A stretch of DNA of 64,000 nucleotides from Paenibacillus sp. Soil750 (GCF_001428045.1 NZ_LMSD01000008.1:95851-159850); one strand, 5' to 3'. Shown: positions 1 through 8,248, counted from the first letter of the stretch. The notes: generated from the sequence alone by a model not told the origin. Program-made: numbers and translations.

Positions 1-801
1 GTAAATAAGTTAATAGATGAAAGAAATCAATTTGAAATAGAGACTGAGGAAAAAACTGTAGAGTTAAAGAAAACTACTAAAGAATTGGAGCAAATTAATA
101 ATCAAAATCTTTTCTTAAAATCAATTGCTTCAGCTGATATTAAGGAAATAGCAAGCTTACAACATCATATAGATCATGGAACTGTGAAGATTACTCGTAA
201 TCTAACAAAGCTTGCTATTGCAATTGAAAATGATGCACCAAAATCTGAATTGATGAGCTATGTTGAGAGAATAAGTCTAGAAAATAATAAAATTTCCACC
301 ATAGCAAGATTTGTTACTAAAGCAAATTTTAATACTACATCAAAAAGTTTAACGCGTGACTTAGTGCAATTTGTTAATGAGTATATTGAGAATGTTTATA
401 AAGACTATGAAGATTTACGAATTAATAACCAATTATTAAGTGTAGATATTTCTACACCAGAGAATCTTTCGTTTGTGTGTAGATTTAAACCGCTGGAAAT
501 TATAATAATAATTGATAATCTACTAAGTAATTCATATAAAGCAAATTCTAAAGAAATTTCTATCTCGTGGAAGAAAAATTCTGATTCGAAGCTACTACTC
601 TATTATCAAGATGATGGTAAAGGAATACCTGAGAGTATTATAGGTAAGATTTTTGAATTTGGATTTACAACAACTGATGGTTCAGGTCTAGGTCTATATC
701 ATGTTAAGCAAATGATCGAGAGTATGGGTGGAAAAATAACAGTGAATAACAAAGTGGAAAAAGGTGTTCAGTTTATTCTGGAGGTACATCATGGGGCTTA
801 A
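1..801 (+). CDS. Sensor histidine kinase / GHKL ATPase, 5' end cut by the window
   Basis: The frame is open from base 1, so the real start lies outside the window; 266 residues are visible. A charged coiled-coil-like stretch comes first, then a possible phospho-acceptor helix (SLQHHIDHGTVKITRNL), then a clear GHKL ATPase: N box IIDNLLSNSYKAN, G1 box DDGKGIPE, and the GSGLGLYHVKQM lid with the C-terminal sheet. No membrane segment is seen in this part, so the visible part looks cytosolic. It overlaps the next gene, a response-regulator-like protein, by 11 bases, so the two are translationally coupled. The block is strikingly AT-rich (about 30% G+C by eye) compared with genes after 3 kb, which suggests horizontal acquisition. 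The kinase fold is sure; the signal is unknown. Confidence 0.85.
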   Translation, partial: VNKLIDERNQFEIETEEKTVELKKTTKELEQINNQNLFLKSIASADIKEIASLQHHIDHGTVKITRNLTKLAIAIENDAPKSELMSYVERISLENNKISTIARFVTKANFNTTSKSLTRDLVQFVNEYIENVYKDYEDLRINNQLLSVDISTPENLSFVCRFKPLEIIIIIDNLLSNSYKANSKEISISWKKNSDSKLLLYYQDDGKGIPESIIGKIFEFGFTTTDGSGLGLYHVKQMIESMGGKITVNNKVEKGVQFILEVHHGA

Positions 802-1711
802 CTATAAGATTTTGTGGTTTGAAGATGACGTTGAAATAGTCGAAGAAAATAAAAAAGAATTAGTAGAATTGCTAGCTGACTATGGTTTAAAGTTAGAGAT
901 TCTTCATAAGGATAATGGAATGGATTTGGAAAGTTACATCGATGAAGGATTCGATCTAATATTGACTGACTTGAATTTAAATGATGAAGACACTGGGGAT
1001 AAAATTATTGCAAGGATTCGGGATCATAGTATCTTAACTGAAGTGCTTTTTTATTCTAGCAATGTTAAAGAGATAAACAATATAATACAGAGACATGAAT
1101 GGGTCGAGAGGGTCTCTTTTGCAGTTGGAGCTGGTCAAGTACAAAACAAGATCAAGCAATTAGTGTCCCTAACCATAAAGAAGTTACAAGAAGTAAATAC
1201 TGTAAGAGGATTGGTTATGGCTGAGACAAGTGATTTAGATTTGAAGATGACTGAGCTTTTAACGGACTTTTTTGATACTTTTAGTGACAGTGAACTGAAA
1301 AAGCAAGAGTTGATCAATTCCACTGTGAATAATAGACATGATAGACTTGAAAAATTAAAAAAGACTCAGCCTACTGATATTAATCAATTTTGTGAACGAC
1401 TTGATGCAGCAGATAGACTCAATGCTATTGTTAGGTTAATTAACCATACTGATAATAAGTTAAGTGAAAAACATTTTAATAATAATAAAGAAACATTAAG
1501 TAAATATGTAGAAGAGATACTGAATATAAGAAACGCTTTAGCTCATGCAAAAGAATTTTTTGTCGATGGACGAAAGGGTGTTAAAAGTACTGTAAATCAA
1601 GTTGAAATATTTTTTGATGACGATTCATGTAAAAAAATAAGAAAAGATATTAGTAATCACAGAAGCAATTTAGAAGAGATTCATCTAAAGGTACAAGGCT
1701 TGAAACTATAA
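791..1711 (+). CDS. Response regulator with C-terminal HEPN-like effector domain
   Basis: 306 residues from ATG 791, which follows GGAGG at 780-784 with ideal spacing; the in-frame upstream ATG at 764 has no such site. Residues 1-125 form a receiver: acidic pocket E11-D12-D13, phospho-acceptor D60 in ILTDLNLND, and a Ser after the fourth strand (FYSS). The usual Lys-Pro of the fifth strand is not evident. There is no DNA-binding domain. Instead the C-terminal ~180 residues are all-helical, highly charged, and contain R247-NALA-H252, the R-x4-H arrangement of HEPN ribonucleases. I infer a kinase-controlled effector, possibly an RNase. HEPN assignment rests on one short motif plus helical character, so it is moderate; the receiver call is strong. 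Codon use and base composition match the kinase, not the genes after 3 kb. Confidence 0.75.
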   Translation: MGLNYKILWFEDDVEIVEENKKELVELLADYGLKLEILHKDNGMDLESYIDEGFDLILTDLNLNDEDTGDKIIARIRDHSILTEVLFYSSNVKEINNIIQRHEWVERVSFAVGAGQVQNKIKQLVSLTIKKLQEVNTVRGLVMAETSDLDLKMTELLTDFFDTFSDSELKKQELINSTVNNRHDRLEKLKKTQPTDINQFCERLDAADRLNAIVRLINHTDNKLSEKHFNNNKETLSKYVEEILNIRNALAHAKEFFVDGRKGVKSTVNQVEIFFDDDSCKKIRKDISNHRSNLEEIHLKVQGLKL

Positions 1712-1855
1712 CCAATATTTCTTGTTACTTTTCCTAAAACAAAAAGAGCACATAAACCATTCTACTTTAACGTCAAACAGCTGGCTATGAAGAGGAATAT
1801 TGAAGCAATTATAATTGCTACATTTTGGGCATTTCGCTGAGATAGTACTTTTCAT
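1706..1855 (-). CDS. Small zinc-ribbon-like protein (49 aa)
   Basis: A 49-codon frame on the minus strand, ATG at 1855-1853, preceded by a strong AGGGGGA site 7-8 bases upstream and ending in TAG at 1706. The product has an N-terminal CPKC knuckle (residues 9-12), a further Cys at 17, and a second CSFC knuckle (36-39), followed by a basic tail. Paired CxxC motifs about 25 residues apart in a protein this size are typical of a small zinc ribbon. It overlaps the end of the HEPN-like regulator by 6 bases in a convergent arrangement, so its mRNA would be antisense to that gene's 3' end. No specific function is recognised; nucleic-acid binding or an adaptor role would be usual for this fold. It is too short to be certain without homologues. 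Confidence 0.5.
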   Translation of the reverse strand: MKSTISAKCPKCSNYNCFNIPLHSQLFDVKVEWFMCSFCFRKSNKKYWL

Positions 1856-2308
1856 AATAGCTTCCCCCTGTAGCTAACTGTATTTCCTGTTGGATAAAGA
1901 GATATACCTCTTAAAGATATATTTTTTGATCCTAAAAAATATTCCTTGTGAACTTATAACCAGATACTTTATTGTTTCAAACAGTTGGAATCAATTTAGC
2001 TCTCAACCTATTCCAAGCTTCAAAGCAAGATAGATGCTTATCACCAAGAGATCTGGCCAAGGCTTAGCGGAGAAGTTCTTGGATCAATTCATCATGGATA
2101 GTCCAGAAAAAGCATACGATCGGACAACTAAGCCAAGAGGCAACAAAGAGTATAATATTGAATCGGTTGCATGTGGATCAAGGGGGTTAGGTTGGGGGAT
2201 TAAAAGAGGGGGAAGGCATTCTTAGGTTGTTCCACATTACCAAAGTGTAGGCAGACGAGGTCAGATTGAAAATGAAAAATAGAAAGAATTTAGATTCGAA
2301 ATTAACGA
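1856..2308. other. Intergenic stretch, no convincing gene
   Basis: About 450 bases between the zinc-ribbon start and the terminator. It holds an AT-rich inverted repeat near 1919-1942 (TATTTTTT, short loop, AAAAAATA), upstream of the minus-strand zinc-ribbon gene. A 63-codon frame at 2034-2225 has no ribosome binding site and no recognisable domain; I treat it as chance or a gene remnant. Confidence 0.5.
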
Positions 2309-2343
2309 AACCCTAGACAAAAATCTAGGGTTTATTGTTTTTT
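2309..2343. terminator. Rho-independent terminator
   Basis: A hairpin with arms AACCCTAGA and TCTAGGGTTT around a short A-rich loop, followed on the plus strand by a run of eight T. It lies directly after the end of the minus-strand XRE gene, so it may also act, more weakly, in that direction. Confidence 0.8.
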
Positions 2344-2559
2344 TTATTCCTCGATTAAATCTACAATCTCCCTTATATCCTCGATCCCCAACGCCTCTGC
2401 AATCTTTACAATATGACTAAAATTAATATTCTCACGCTTTCCATTCGCCAACTCGCTAAGCGCGGCGTGTCTCACATCCGATAGTCTCGACAGCTCACGC
2501 AAGGAGATATTGTGTTTCTGAGTAAGTTCCGCGATTTTAACGACGACTTTTTTTGCCAT
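2344..2559 (-). CDS. XRE-family transcriptional regulator
   Basis: 71 residues, essentially one Cro/C1-type helix-turn-helix: KIAELTQKHNISLRELSRLS is helices 1-2, DVRHAALSELANGKR is the recognition region, and the tail ends in an acidic helix. Size and layout match single-domain repressors. It is transcribed away from the small gene at 2670, and the 110-base space between them holds two copies of a TACGC-N4-GCGTA-type palindrome, which I take to be its operators. It therefore probably represses itself and its neighbour. AAAGGTG upstream of the ATG serves as ribosome binding site. Target genes beyond this locus cannot be told. Confidence 0.85.
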   Translation of the reverse strand: MAKKVVVKIAELTQKHNISLRELSRLSDVRHAALSELANGKRENINFSHIVKIAEALGIEDIREIVDLIEE

Positions 2560-2587
2560 AGGGGATCACCTTTCAAATGTTTGGAGG

Positions 2588-2617
2588 TTGACTATACGCG
2601 TTAACGTACCATATAAT
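2588..2617 (+). promoter_or_regulatory. Promoter of the small gene at 2670
   Basis: TTGACT at 2588-2593 and TATAAT at 2612-2617 are separated by 18 bases, close to the sigma-A consensus. Operator copy 1 lies between the two boxes, so a bound repressor would block polymerase. Confidence 0.7.
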
Positions 2618-2645
2618 ATTTTTAAAACTGGTACGCTTGTGCGTA
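2595..2645. promoter_or_regulatory. Pair of palindromic operators
   Basis: Copy 1 is TACGC-gtta-ACGTA at 2595-2608; copy 2 is the perfect TACGC-ttgt-GCGTA at 2632-2645. Centres are 37 bases apart. They sit within and just downstream of the promoter at 2588-2617, between an XRE gene and a divergent gene, the normal position for autoregulated repressor sites. Confidence 0.65.
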
Positions 2646-2669
2646 TCATTTACTCTCGGAGGCGATCCC

Positions 2670-2963
2670 ATGCACCCCATCCAATCCCAATACCAATCCA
2701 TCATCCAAGAAGAAGCCACGCTAATGCAAAGAATCTCCCTATGTAAGGTCTCCATCGATATCCTACTTGAATATATCTCCCGTCACGCCGATTCTATTCA
2801 CATCCTCACCGCTGAGGATATCGTCACGTCGATCCACACGATGACACAGGATCTCGACACAGAACTGCTCCACGTCAGATTGGAGAAGGGGATCCTCGAG
2901 AACAAGCTCCACGGGTTACAGCTGCAAGCCGATCTATCCACTGCCACTGTGCAATCCAGTTGA
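2670..2963 (+). CDS. Hypothetical helical protein
   Basis: 97 residues from ATG 2670, chosen because GGAGG lies at 2658-2662; an earlier in-frame start at 2637 falls inside operator 2 and has no such site. The product is predicted all-helical with heptad-like Leu/Ile spacing (roughly residues 10-50 and 60-85), no membrane segment, no cysteines and no recognisable domain. A coiled-coil homodimer is plausible. It is divergent from the XRE repressor and has its own promoter with two operators, so it is likely the regulated partner of that repressor, in the style of a small accessory or stress gene. I do not recognise the family. Confidence 0.6.
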   Translation: MHPIQSQYQSIIQEEATLMQRISLCKVSIDILLEYISRHADSIHILTAEDIVTSIHTMTQDLDTELLHVRLEKGILENKLHGLQLQADLSTATVQSS

Positions 2964-3105
2964 GCTCCCTATCCATTTCAAAACTGCAGGGCTATTTTTC
3001 AACTTGAATCCTTTAAAAAGTGCACTAACTCCATAAAATCGTGCAGGTCTAACTTTATGATCTCATCTATACTGAAGTAGATGACTCACAAAGGAGCGTG
3101 TAATA

Positions 3106-5022
3106 ATGACTAATTTCAAGCCGTTGACAAGCAGAGCTGATTTGGAGGCTTATGCGCTTTCCGTAACGTTGCCGGTGCTAGATGAGGCTGATCAGGTTTG
3201 GGACAAAGTTCGCTATAAAGGGCTGCACGATAATGCTGGCTATCAATTTTCACATACAGAGCAGATCATTCGCCCGCTTTGGGGATTGGGTCCCATTTTG
3301 TCGCATCCCAAAGGGCAGCTTTTGCATCGAGACATTGATGTCGTTTGCTGGTTTCAGAAAGCGATTACAGCGGGGAGCGATGTTCAATCACCGCATTATT
3401 GGGGCAAAGGGCTTCCAGAGGATATGGGCAGCAATTTCTACAATCAGATGAAGACAGAGCTATGCGGGCTGATGATTGCGTTCGTCACAGCGAAGGAGCA
3501 GCTGTGGGATACGCTGTCGGAGAATGAGCAGCAACAGATTGGCGATTGGGTGTTAGAGATTTCGCAGAAGGCATACCAGGTTTGCTGGCCGAACAACCAT
3601 GTCTGGTTCATCGTGCTAAACATGCTGGCGCTGCGTAAGCTTGGATTGCCGTACAGCCGGAGCATTGTTAACGAGGGCATCGCGAGGCTGGATGGCATGT
3701 ACATGGATAACGGCTGGTACAAGGACGGCGATGAGGGGAGATACGACTACTATATTCCGTGGGCGCATCATTTTTACCCACTGCTGTGGATGCTGTTGGA
3801 GGATGAAGAGGAGCCTGGTTATGCGGAGCGCAAGCGCAAATATGTGGAGCGGACGAATGCGTTCCTGAAGTACTATTTGTATTTCTTCGACAGCACGGGG
3901 GCGCACGTGCCGTTCGGACGATCGCTGGCGTATCGCTACGCCGTTACGAGCCTGCTGCCGCTGGCTGTCTATCAGGGTTGTGAGATTGACCCTGGCCTTG
4001 CGCGTTCGGTGACGCTTCGCAATATCGACTTTTTCCGGCAGGCAGGAGCCGAAGATGGCAAGCGGATTGTACCGGGCTACACGTACCCGAATGTCAATAT
4101 GGTCGAGCGCTATATGTCGGACGGCGCACCGTACTGGTCATCCAAAGCGTTCCTCGCACTGCTGTTCGCAGAGGACCATCCATTCTGGACAGCGCCTGCG
4201 CGAAAGCTGCCCATTGAGGAAGGTGACTTCCTGCATGAGATCGAAGTACCAGGCGTTAATCTGCTGATCCACGGTGAGGCTTCGGGTAGCGGGGTTACGC
4301 TTTATAACAATTGCATGATGTATAACTACGGCATCAAGTTTAATGATACAGCTGCACTATATAGTAAGTTCGCCTACAATTCACGAGCGGGCTTCGGAAT
4401 GTCCACACGTGAGAATGTATCCCTCGACAGTATGATTGGTTTGGAGACGCCAGACGGACAGTTGACTTCCCATCGCTACCGTTTTGAGGATTTAGGCAAG
4501 CATGATGGCGTGTTGTATAGCAGACAAGTGCCATTCTCCAATGATGGGAATACGGTTATTCAGACGGCGCTGCTGCCACTGAAGGACGGTTATCATGTTC
4601 GCGTGCATCAAGTGACACTATCGCAGCCTTATGTGGTGCTTGAAGGCGGGTTTTCGATAGGGAAGTCAAGCGACTATGAGTGCATCAGCCAAAGAGACGA
4701 TTGGATCGGCTACGGCACGGAAGCGGGATATTCTTGGTTCCGCCTCTATGACAATAGGAACGAGCTTAAACTAGAGGCGGAACAAATTCATCCCTCAATG
4801 CATCTGATGTATCCACTTGCGAAGTATCCAGTCTGGCGGACGGCGGAACCGCTGCAGGCCGGCGTTTATACGTTTGCTACATGCTTTCATGTGCATGACA
4901 AGGAGCTTGTGGAATCGGAGCTGCAGCAATTGTACACGCAGTCGCCCGTTATTGAAGTGGACAGAAGTAAGCTTCAAACCTCTGTAACTTTTCAAGGGGA
5001 AACGTATGTGATCCGTTTATAG
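3106..5022 (+). CDS. DUF2264 family protein
   Basis: 638 residues from ATG 3106, with AAGGAG about 9 bases upstream. The sequence matches the DUF2264 family by its overall layout: the opening region with GYQFSHTEQIIRPLWGLGPI, the long helical first half containing WCWPNNHVWFIVLNML and YIPWAHHFYPLLW, and a beta-rich C-terminal third. The first half resembles the (alpha/alpha)6 toroid used by several uronic-acid-polymer hydrolases and lyases, so a role in polysaccharide breakdown or modification is likely. Members occur next to carbohydrate uptake genes in Bacillales, but here the gene stands alone. No signal peptide is present, so it acts in the cytosol, presumably on an imported oligosaccharide. 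The substrate is unknown. Confidence 0.8.
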   Translation: MTNFKPLTSRADLEAYALSVTLPVLDEADQVWDKVRYKGLHDNAGYQFSHTEQIIRPLWGLGPILSHPKGQLLHRDIDVVCWFQKAITAGSDVQSPHYWGKGLPEDMGSNFYNQMKTELCGLMIAFVTAKEQLWDTLSENEQQQIGDWVLEISQKAYQVCWPNNHVWFIVLNMLALRKLGLPYSRSIVNEGIARLDGMYMDNGWYKDGDEGRYDYYIPWAHHFYPLLWMLLEDEEEPGYAERKRKYVERTNAFLKYYLYFFDSTGAHVPFGRSLAYRYAVTSLLPLAVYQGCEIDPGLARSVTLRNIDFFRQAGAEDGKRIVPGYTYPNVNMVERYMSDGAPYWSSKAFLALLFAEDHPFWTAPARKLPIEEGDFLHEIEVPGVNLLIHGEASGSGVTLYNNCMMYNYGIKFNDTAALYSKFAYNSRAGFGMSTRENVSLDSMIGLETPDGQLTSHRYRFEDLGKHDGVLYSRQVPFSNDGNTVIQTALLPLKDGYHVRVHQVTLSQPYVVLEGGFSIGKSSDYECISQRDDWIGYGTEAGYSWFRLYDNRNELKLEAEQIHPSMHLMYPLAKYPVWRTAEPLQAGVYTFATCFHVHDKELVESELQQLYTQSPVIEVDRSKLQTSVTFQGETYVIRL

Positions 5023-5345
5023 CTCCTCAGCCCTCGAGAACACCTGAACCCAATCAGGCCACTGAAAAAGTAAAATTCAACAAAGGTGTAGTATTCTCGC
5101 GAAAAATGTGAGGAACTGCATCTTTTTCTTGTATACTTTTATAAAATGTAAGTACTTCATAGGTAGGCTGTAGCCATATCTGCTAGTGAATCCCTGCTTC
5201 ATTTGCCATTTGCTGAAAACATGACTGCAAGGTTGGAACAGTTTAAGCAGTGCGTAAAAGGTCCCTAACAGAAAAAGGACTTGTACAACAAGCCCTAATT
5301 ATGTATCCCTATATATGTATAATCAATAACTAGAAGTCGAGTTTC
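5023..5345. other. Intergenic region between convergent genes
   Basis: About 320 bases between the DUF2264 gene and the end of the minus-strand kinase. Apart from the terminator at 5270-5295 I see no coding potential, repeat or RNA signature. Confidence 0.5.
5270..5295 (-). terminator. Terminator of the kinase operon
   Basis: Read on the minus strand, GGCTTGT and ACAAGTCC form a short stem around TGT, followed by five T. It lies about 50 bases after the end of the sensor kinase. Confidence 0.6.
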
Positions 5346-6380
5346 TTAACCCCGAATCAACGTTACCTTAAACACACTTCCTGACTCGGAACTTGTCTCC
5401 AGTTCAAGGGTCCCCTGGAAAAATGCAAGCAAATGGCGGACTATCGACAGGCCAAGACCAGCTCCGCCATTGCTGCGTGCCCGTGATGAGTCGATTCGAT
5501 AAAACCGCTCAAAAACCAGTTCCCTGGATGTAGGAGATATTCCCTTCCCCGTATCCGAAACCCGAACCACAACCCGTTCATCTTCATGCAAAACCTGCAG
5601 CGTAACGCTCCCATTTGGCCGATTATACCGGATGGCGTTGTCCAGCAGGTTTCGAAAGACCAGGAATAAGAAGCTTTCTTCCCCCTTAACCAAACCAGAG
5701 AAGGGCTCCGTCAGATGAAGCGTCACTCCGTATTTGACTGCCATCGGTTCCATAAATGAAGTTGCATCTGCGAGAATGGTTGCAAGCTCAACAACATTGT
5801 GCTCATCATGTGTACGATCGTACGTTCCGTCAGCCAGCAGCAGCAAATCCTCCGTTAATGACTCTAGTCGCGAAAGCGTCCGCTCCGTTGTCTCCCTGTA
5901 ATCTCTCCATTCGCTTGGATCAATACCATAGTTGTCTCCGGCCACTTCAAGATTCGTGCGTAGGATGGAAAGCGGTGTTCTTAATTCATGCGCGGCGGCG
6001 GAAACAAACCGAGCCTGCTGTTTAAATGAGTGCTCCAGCCCATCCAGCATCGTATTAAATGCGATCCCGAGCTTCTTCAATTCATCATGTAGTTGGTCAA
6101 TCTCTAACCGATTGTGCAGGGTGGTTGCCGTTATACCAGCAGCTGTTTCACTCATCTGTCTCACAGGCTTCAGGATAATCACTGCGAGCCATTGCGCGCT
6201 GAGAACCATGCCTGCTAAAGCTACAAGCAAGCTTATGATTCGCCCTTGTATCTCTGATACAATCCTGTAAGCGGAGAAAAAAGACTCTATGGCCGCATAT
6301 AGAATAATCATTATCGCCAAAAAAAGAATAGCAAACAGCGTCAATCTTGAACGCAGCGAAAGACGGTTCCATCGTCTCAT
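5346..6380 (-). CDS. Sensor histidine kinase with very short external loop
   Basis: 344 residues. Two membrane segments (about 11-33 and 48-70) are separated by only some 14 residues, so there is practically no extracellular sensor; such intramembrane-sensing kinases usually detect membrane or envelope stress, often with a partner. A HAMP linker follows (KPVRQMSETAAGI), then HisKA with H131 in AAAHELRTPLSIL, then the HATPase with N box FRNLLDNAIRYN, G1 DTGKGI and G2 GAGLGLSIVRH. Its start overlaps the end of the upstream response regulator by 4 bases, so the two genes are coupled. The divergent thioredoxin/CcdA/peroxiredoxin genes next door suggest a link to thiol redox state, but that is inference. 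Confidence 0.9.
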   Translation of the reverse strand: MRRWNRLSLRSRLTLFAILFLAIMIILYAAIESFFSAYRIVSEIQGRIISLLVALAGMVLSAQWLAVIILKPVRQMSETAAGITATTLHNRLEIDQLHDELKKLGIAFNTMLDGLEHSFKQQARFVSAAAHELRTPLSILRTNLEVAGDNYGIDPSEWRDYRETTERTLSRLESLTEDLLLLADGTYDRTHDEHNVVELATILADATSFMEPMAVKYGVTLHLTEPFSGLVKGEESFLFLVFRNLLDNAIRYNRPNGSVTLQVLHEDERVVVRVSDTGKGISPTSRELVFERFYRIDSSRARSNGGAGLGLSIVRHLLAFFQGTLELETSSESGSVFKVTLIRG

Positions 6381-7090
6381 TTCGTTTCCTCTTTCTTTTC
6401 AGCTGTGCGCAGAGCCCATTTATACCCATAACCTTGAACGGTCTGAATATACCTTTCTCCTGCCTCTGGATCATGGTGCGAGAGCTTTTTGCGCAGGGAA
6501 TTGATGTGAACCCGAACCGTTGAGGTAAGTGGGTCCGCATGGATATCCCATACGTGCTCAAGAAGCTTTTCGGATGAAATGACCTCGCCGGGATGCAACA
6601 TCAGATATTCGAGCAAACCGAATTCTTTTTTCGTCAATGAAATAAGCGCATTCTCGAACCAGACCTGCTTCGTTTTCGAATCAAGGGTAAGCTGCTCGAA
6701 CTGCAAGACTGGGCTTTTCACGGAAGAACTTCGGCGAAGGAGCGCCCGTATGCGGGCAAGCAATTCATTGAACACAAAGGGTTTGCGGAGGTAGTCATCT
6801 GCACCTGAATCGAGCCCTTCTTCCACCTCGTCCGGATGGCTGCGCGCTGTCAACATGAGGATAAAAACATCGTTATGGTGTGATGACTGGCGAATTCGTT
6901 GACAAAGTGAAATGCCATCCAGCTCCGGAAGGTTGATGTCGAGGAGAATCACATCATATTCATTGGTATCTGCCAACTCCCATCCCGTTAGCCCGTCCAC
7001 AGCGCTGTCCACAGCATAACCTTCCCGCTTTAAGCCCTTGGCTAATGCACGTGAAAGATCCTCCTCATCTTCAACAATGAGGATTCGCAT
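6377..7090 (-). CDS. OmpR-family response regulator
   Basis: 237 residues. The receiver holds acidic residues E7-D8, phospho-acceptor D51 in VILLDINLPELDG, and the KPF of the fifth strand; the C-terminal winged helix runs from about residue 125 (LTLDSKTKQVWFENALISLT) to VQGYGYKW. It is the first gene of a two-gene operon with the kinase at 5346. The 181-base gap to the divergent redox gene contains the direct repeat TTAACA-N5-TTAACA, the geometry expected for tandem binding of an OmpR-type dimer, so this regulator probably controls the redox genes and perhaps itself. Confidence 0.93.
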   Translation of the reverse strand: MRILIVEDEEDLSRALAKGLKREGYAVDSAVDGLTGWELADTNEYDVILLDINLPELDGISLCQRIRQSSHHNDVFILMLTARSHPDEVEEGLDSGADDYLRKPFVFNELLARIRALLRRSSSVKSPVLQFEQLTLDSKTKQVWFENALISLTKKEFGLLEYLMLHPGEVISSEKLLEHVWDIHADPLTSTVRVHINSLRKKLSHHDPEAGERYIQTVQGYGYKWALRTAEKKEETK

Positions 7091-7176
7091 AATACCACTC
7101 CCTTCTTTTTATGACAATAGCATACCACTCACATTTTTGCGATGCGAGGAAAATAATCGCATCTTTCGGAGCTTAC

Positions 7177-7209
7177 TTAACAAGGATTTAACAGCTCGGC
7201 CCTTATAAT
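7177..7209 (+). promoter_or_regulatory. Direct-repeat box and promoter for the redox genes
   Basis: TTAACA at 7177-7182 and 7188-7193 are 11 bases apart, and a consensus TATAAT -10 follows at 7204-7209. There is no good -35 at the right distance, which fits a promoter that needs an activator bound at the repeat. Confidence 0.5.
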
Positions 7210-7271
7210 CAAAGCATATCTTCCTTTTGCATGGAGGGTGTTTGACAGAATGATAAGAAGGAGGAGTTCCT

Positions 7272-7523
7272 TTGTTAATTGAGGTTGTATCAGCTGGACC
7301 GGGGTGTTCGATTTGTCAAAAAGCGCTAAAGCTAGTTAAGCAAGTAGCGGTGGAATTTCCGCAAGTTGAGACTCGTGAGTTACATGTGGTCGAACAGTTT
7401 GAACGTCTCCAAGAATTGAACATTTTCAGCGCTGGAGCGATTCTCATCAATGGGAAAGCTGAATTTGGCTCTTTACCTTCATTGCCTAAGCTTCGTGATC
7501 GTGTATACCAATTGCTCAATTAG
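7272..7523 (+). CDS. Thioredoxin-like / glutaredoxin-like small protein
   Basis: 83 residues starting with TTG 7272, supported by AAGGAGGAG at 7257-7265. The sequence opens with a beta strand directly followed by the redox motif C12-S-I-C15, and later has the strand-and-loop of a thioredoxin fold (IFSAGAILINGKAEFGS), close to the length of thioredoxin-like DUF953/glutaredoxin-like small proteins. There is no signal peptide, so it is cytosolic. It is followed after 32 bases by a CcdA-like membrane protein, and this pairing suggests it supplies electrons to, or receives them from, the membrane carrier. Function in detail is inferred from motif and context. Confidence 0.75.
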   Translation: MLIEVVSAGPGCSICQKALKLVKQVAVEFPQVETRELHVVEQFERLQELNIFSAGAILINGKAEFGSLPSLPKLRDRVYQLLN

Positions 7524-7555
7524 GAAGAAAATCTACTAGATCAAAGGAGAAACTA

Positions 7556-8248
7556 ATGGAAGGTTTATATCAGTTTACGATCACAGGCGGAATTTCCGGC
7601 TCTACCTATATCCTTGTGTTCGTCGTCGGAATCGTGAGCGCGGTTTTGGCATGCTATTTGCCTGTGCTTGCTATGTTTGCGAATTATGTCCAGAGAGGAG
7701 CAGCAGGTGATAAAAGAAAAGCCATTCGGATATCCATCAACTTTATCTTGGGCATGGTGGTCACTTCACTGATAACTGGTTTGATCTTCGCGCTGCTCGG
7801 CCAACAGTTCCTACCCTTTGTTGGGAAATATCGTTTACTAAGCTGGGTTCCGCCCCTCTTTGACATATTGGCTGGTCTGCAGTTGCTTGGTGTCATTTCA
7901 TTCGCTATGCCTACTTTCCATAAGCCGCCCAGCCGGCAAGAAGGAACACAAAGCACAGTGGGCGCTTTCAGACTAGGCATTCCTTATGGACTTGTCATTT
8001 CGCCCTGTGCCATCCCAATCTTTTTTGCTCTGATTAGCTATATTGCACTTCAGGGAAGTCCGCTTCACGGAGCGTTGCTCATGACTACCTATACGTTAGG
8101 GAAGGGCGCGGTACTCGCAGCTGTTGCAGTCTTTTCCATTACTATTCTACGCAAATTGGCAAAATGGGGCGGTCCTGTAAAAAAAATTGCCGGCTACCTC
8201 TCAATCGTAATGGGTATTGTTTTTTTGGTTATCGGGTTTATTAAATAA
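7556..8248 (+). CDS. CcdA/DsbD-family membrane thiol-disulfide carrier
   Basis: 230 residues with six predicted membrane helices. C33 in VLACYLPVL and C151 in ISPCAIPIF lie in helices 1 and 4 in the arrangement typical of CcdA and the DsbD core, where the pair carries reducing equivalents from cytosolic thioredoxin across the membrane. In the family the first motif usually has Pro beside Cys; here it is Tyr-Leu-Pro, a slight variant. It follows a thioredoxin-like gene closely and precedes a peroxiredoxin gene, forming a small thiol-redox group. The extracytoplasmic client is unknown; cytochrome c maturation genes are not next door, so the name CcdA should be read as family only. Confidence 0.82.
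   Translation: MEGLYQFTITGGISGSTYILVFVVGIVSAVLACYLPVLAMFANYVQRGAAGDKRKAIRISINFILGMVVTSLITGLIFALLGQQFLPFVGKYRLLSWVPPLFDILAGLQLLGVISFAMPTFHKPPSRQEGTQSTVGAFRLGIPYGLVISPCAIPIFFALISYIALQGSPLHGALLMTTYTLGKGAVLAAVAVFSITILRKLAKWGGPVKKIAGYLSIVMGIVFLVIGFIK

Noticed and set aside
2034..2225. 63-codon frame on the plus strand
   Set aside because: No ribosome binding site, no recognisable domain, odd composition; probably chance or a decayed remnant.
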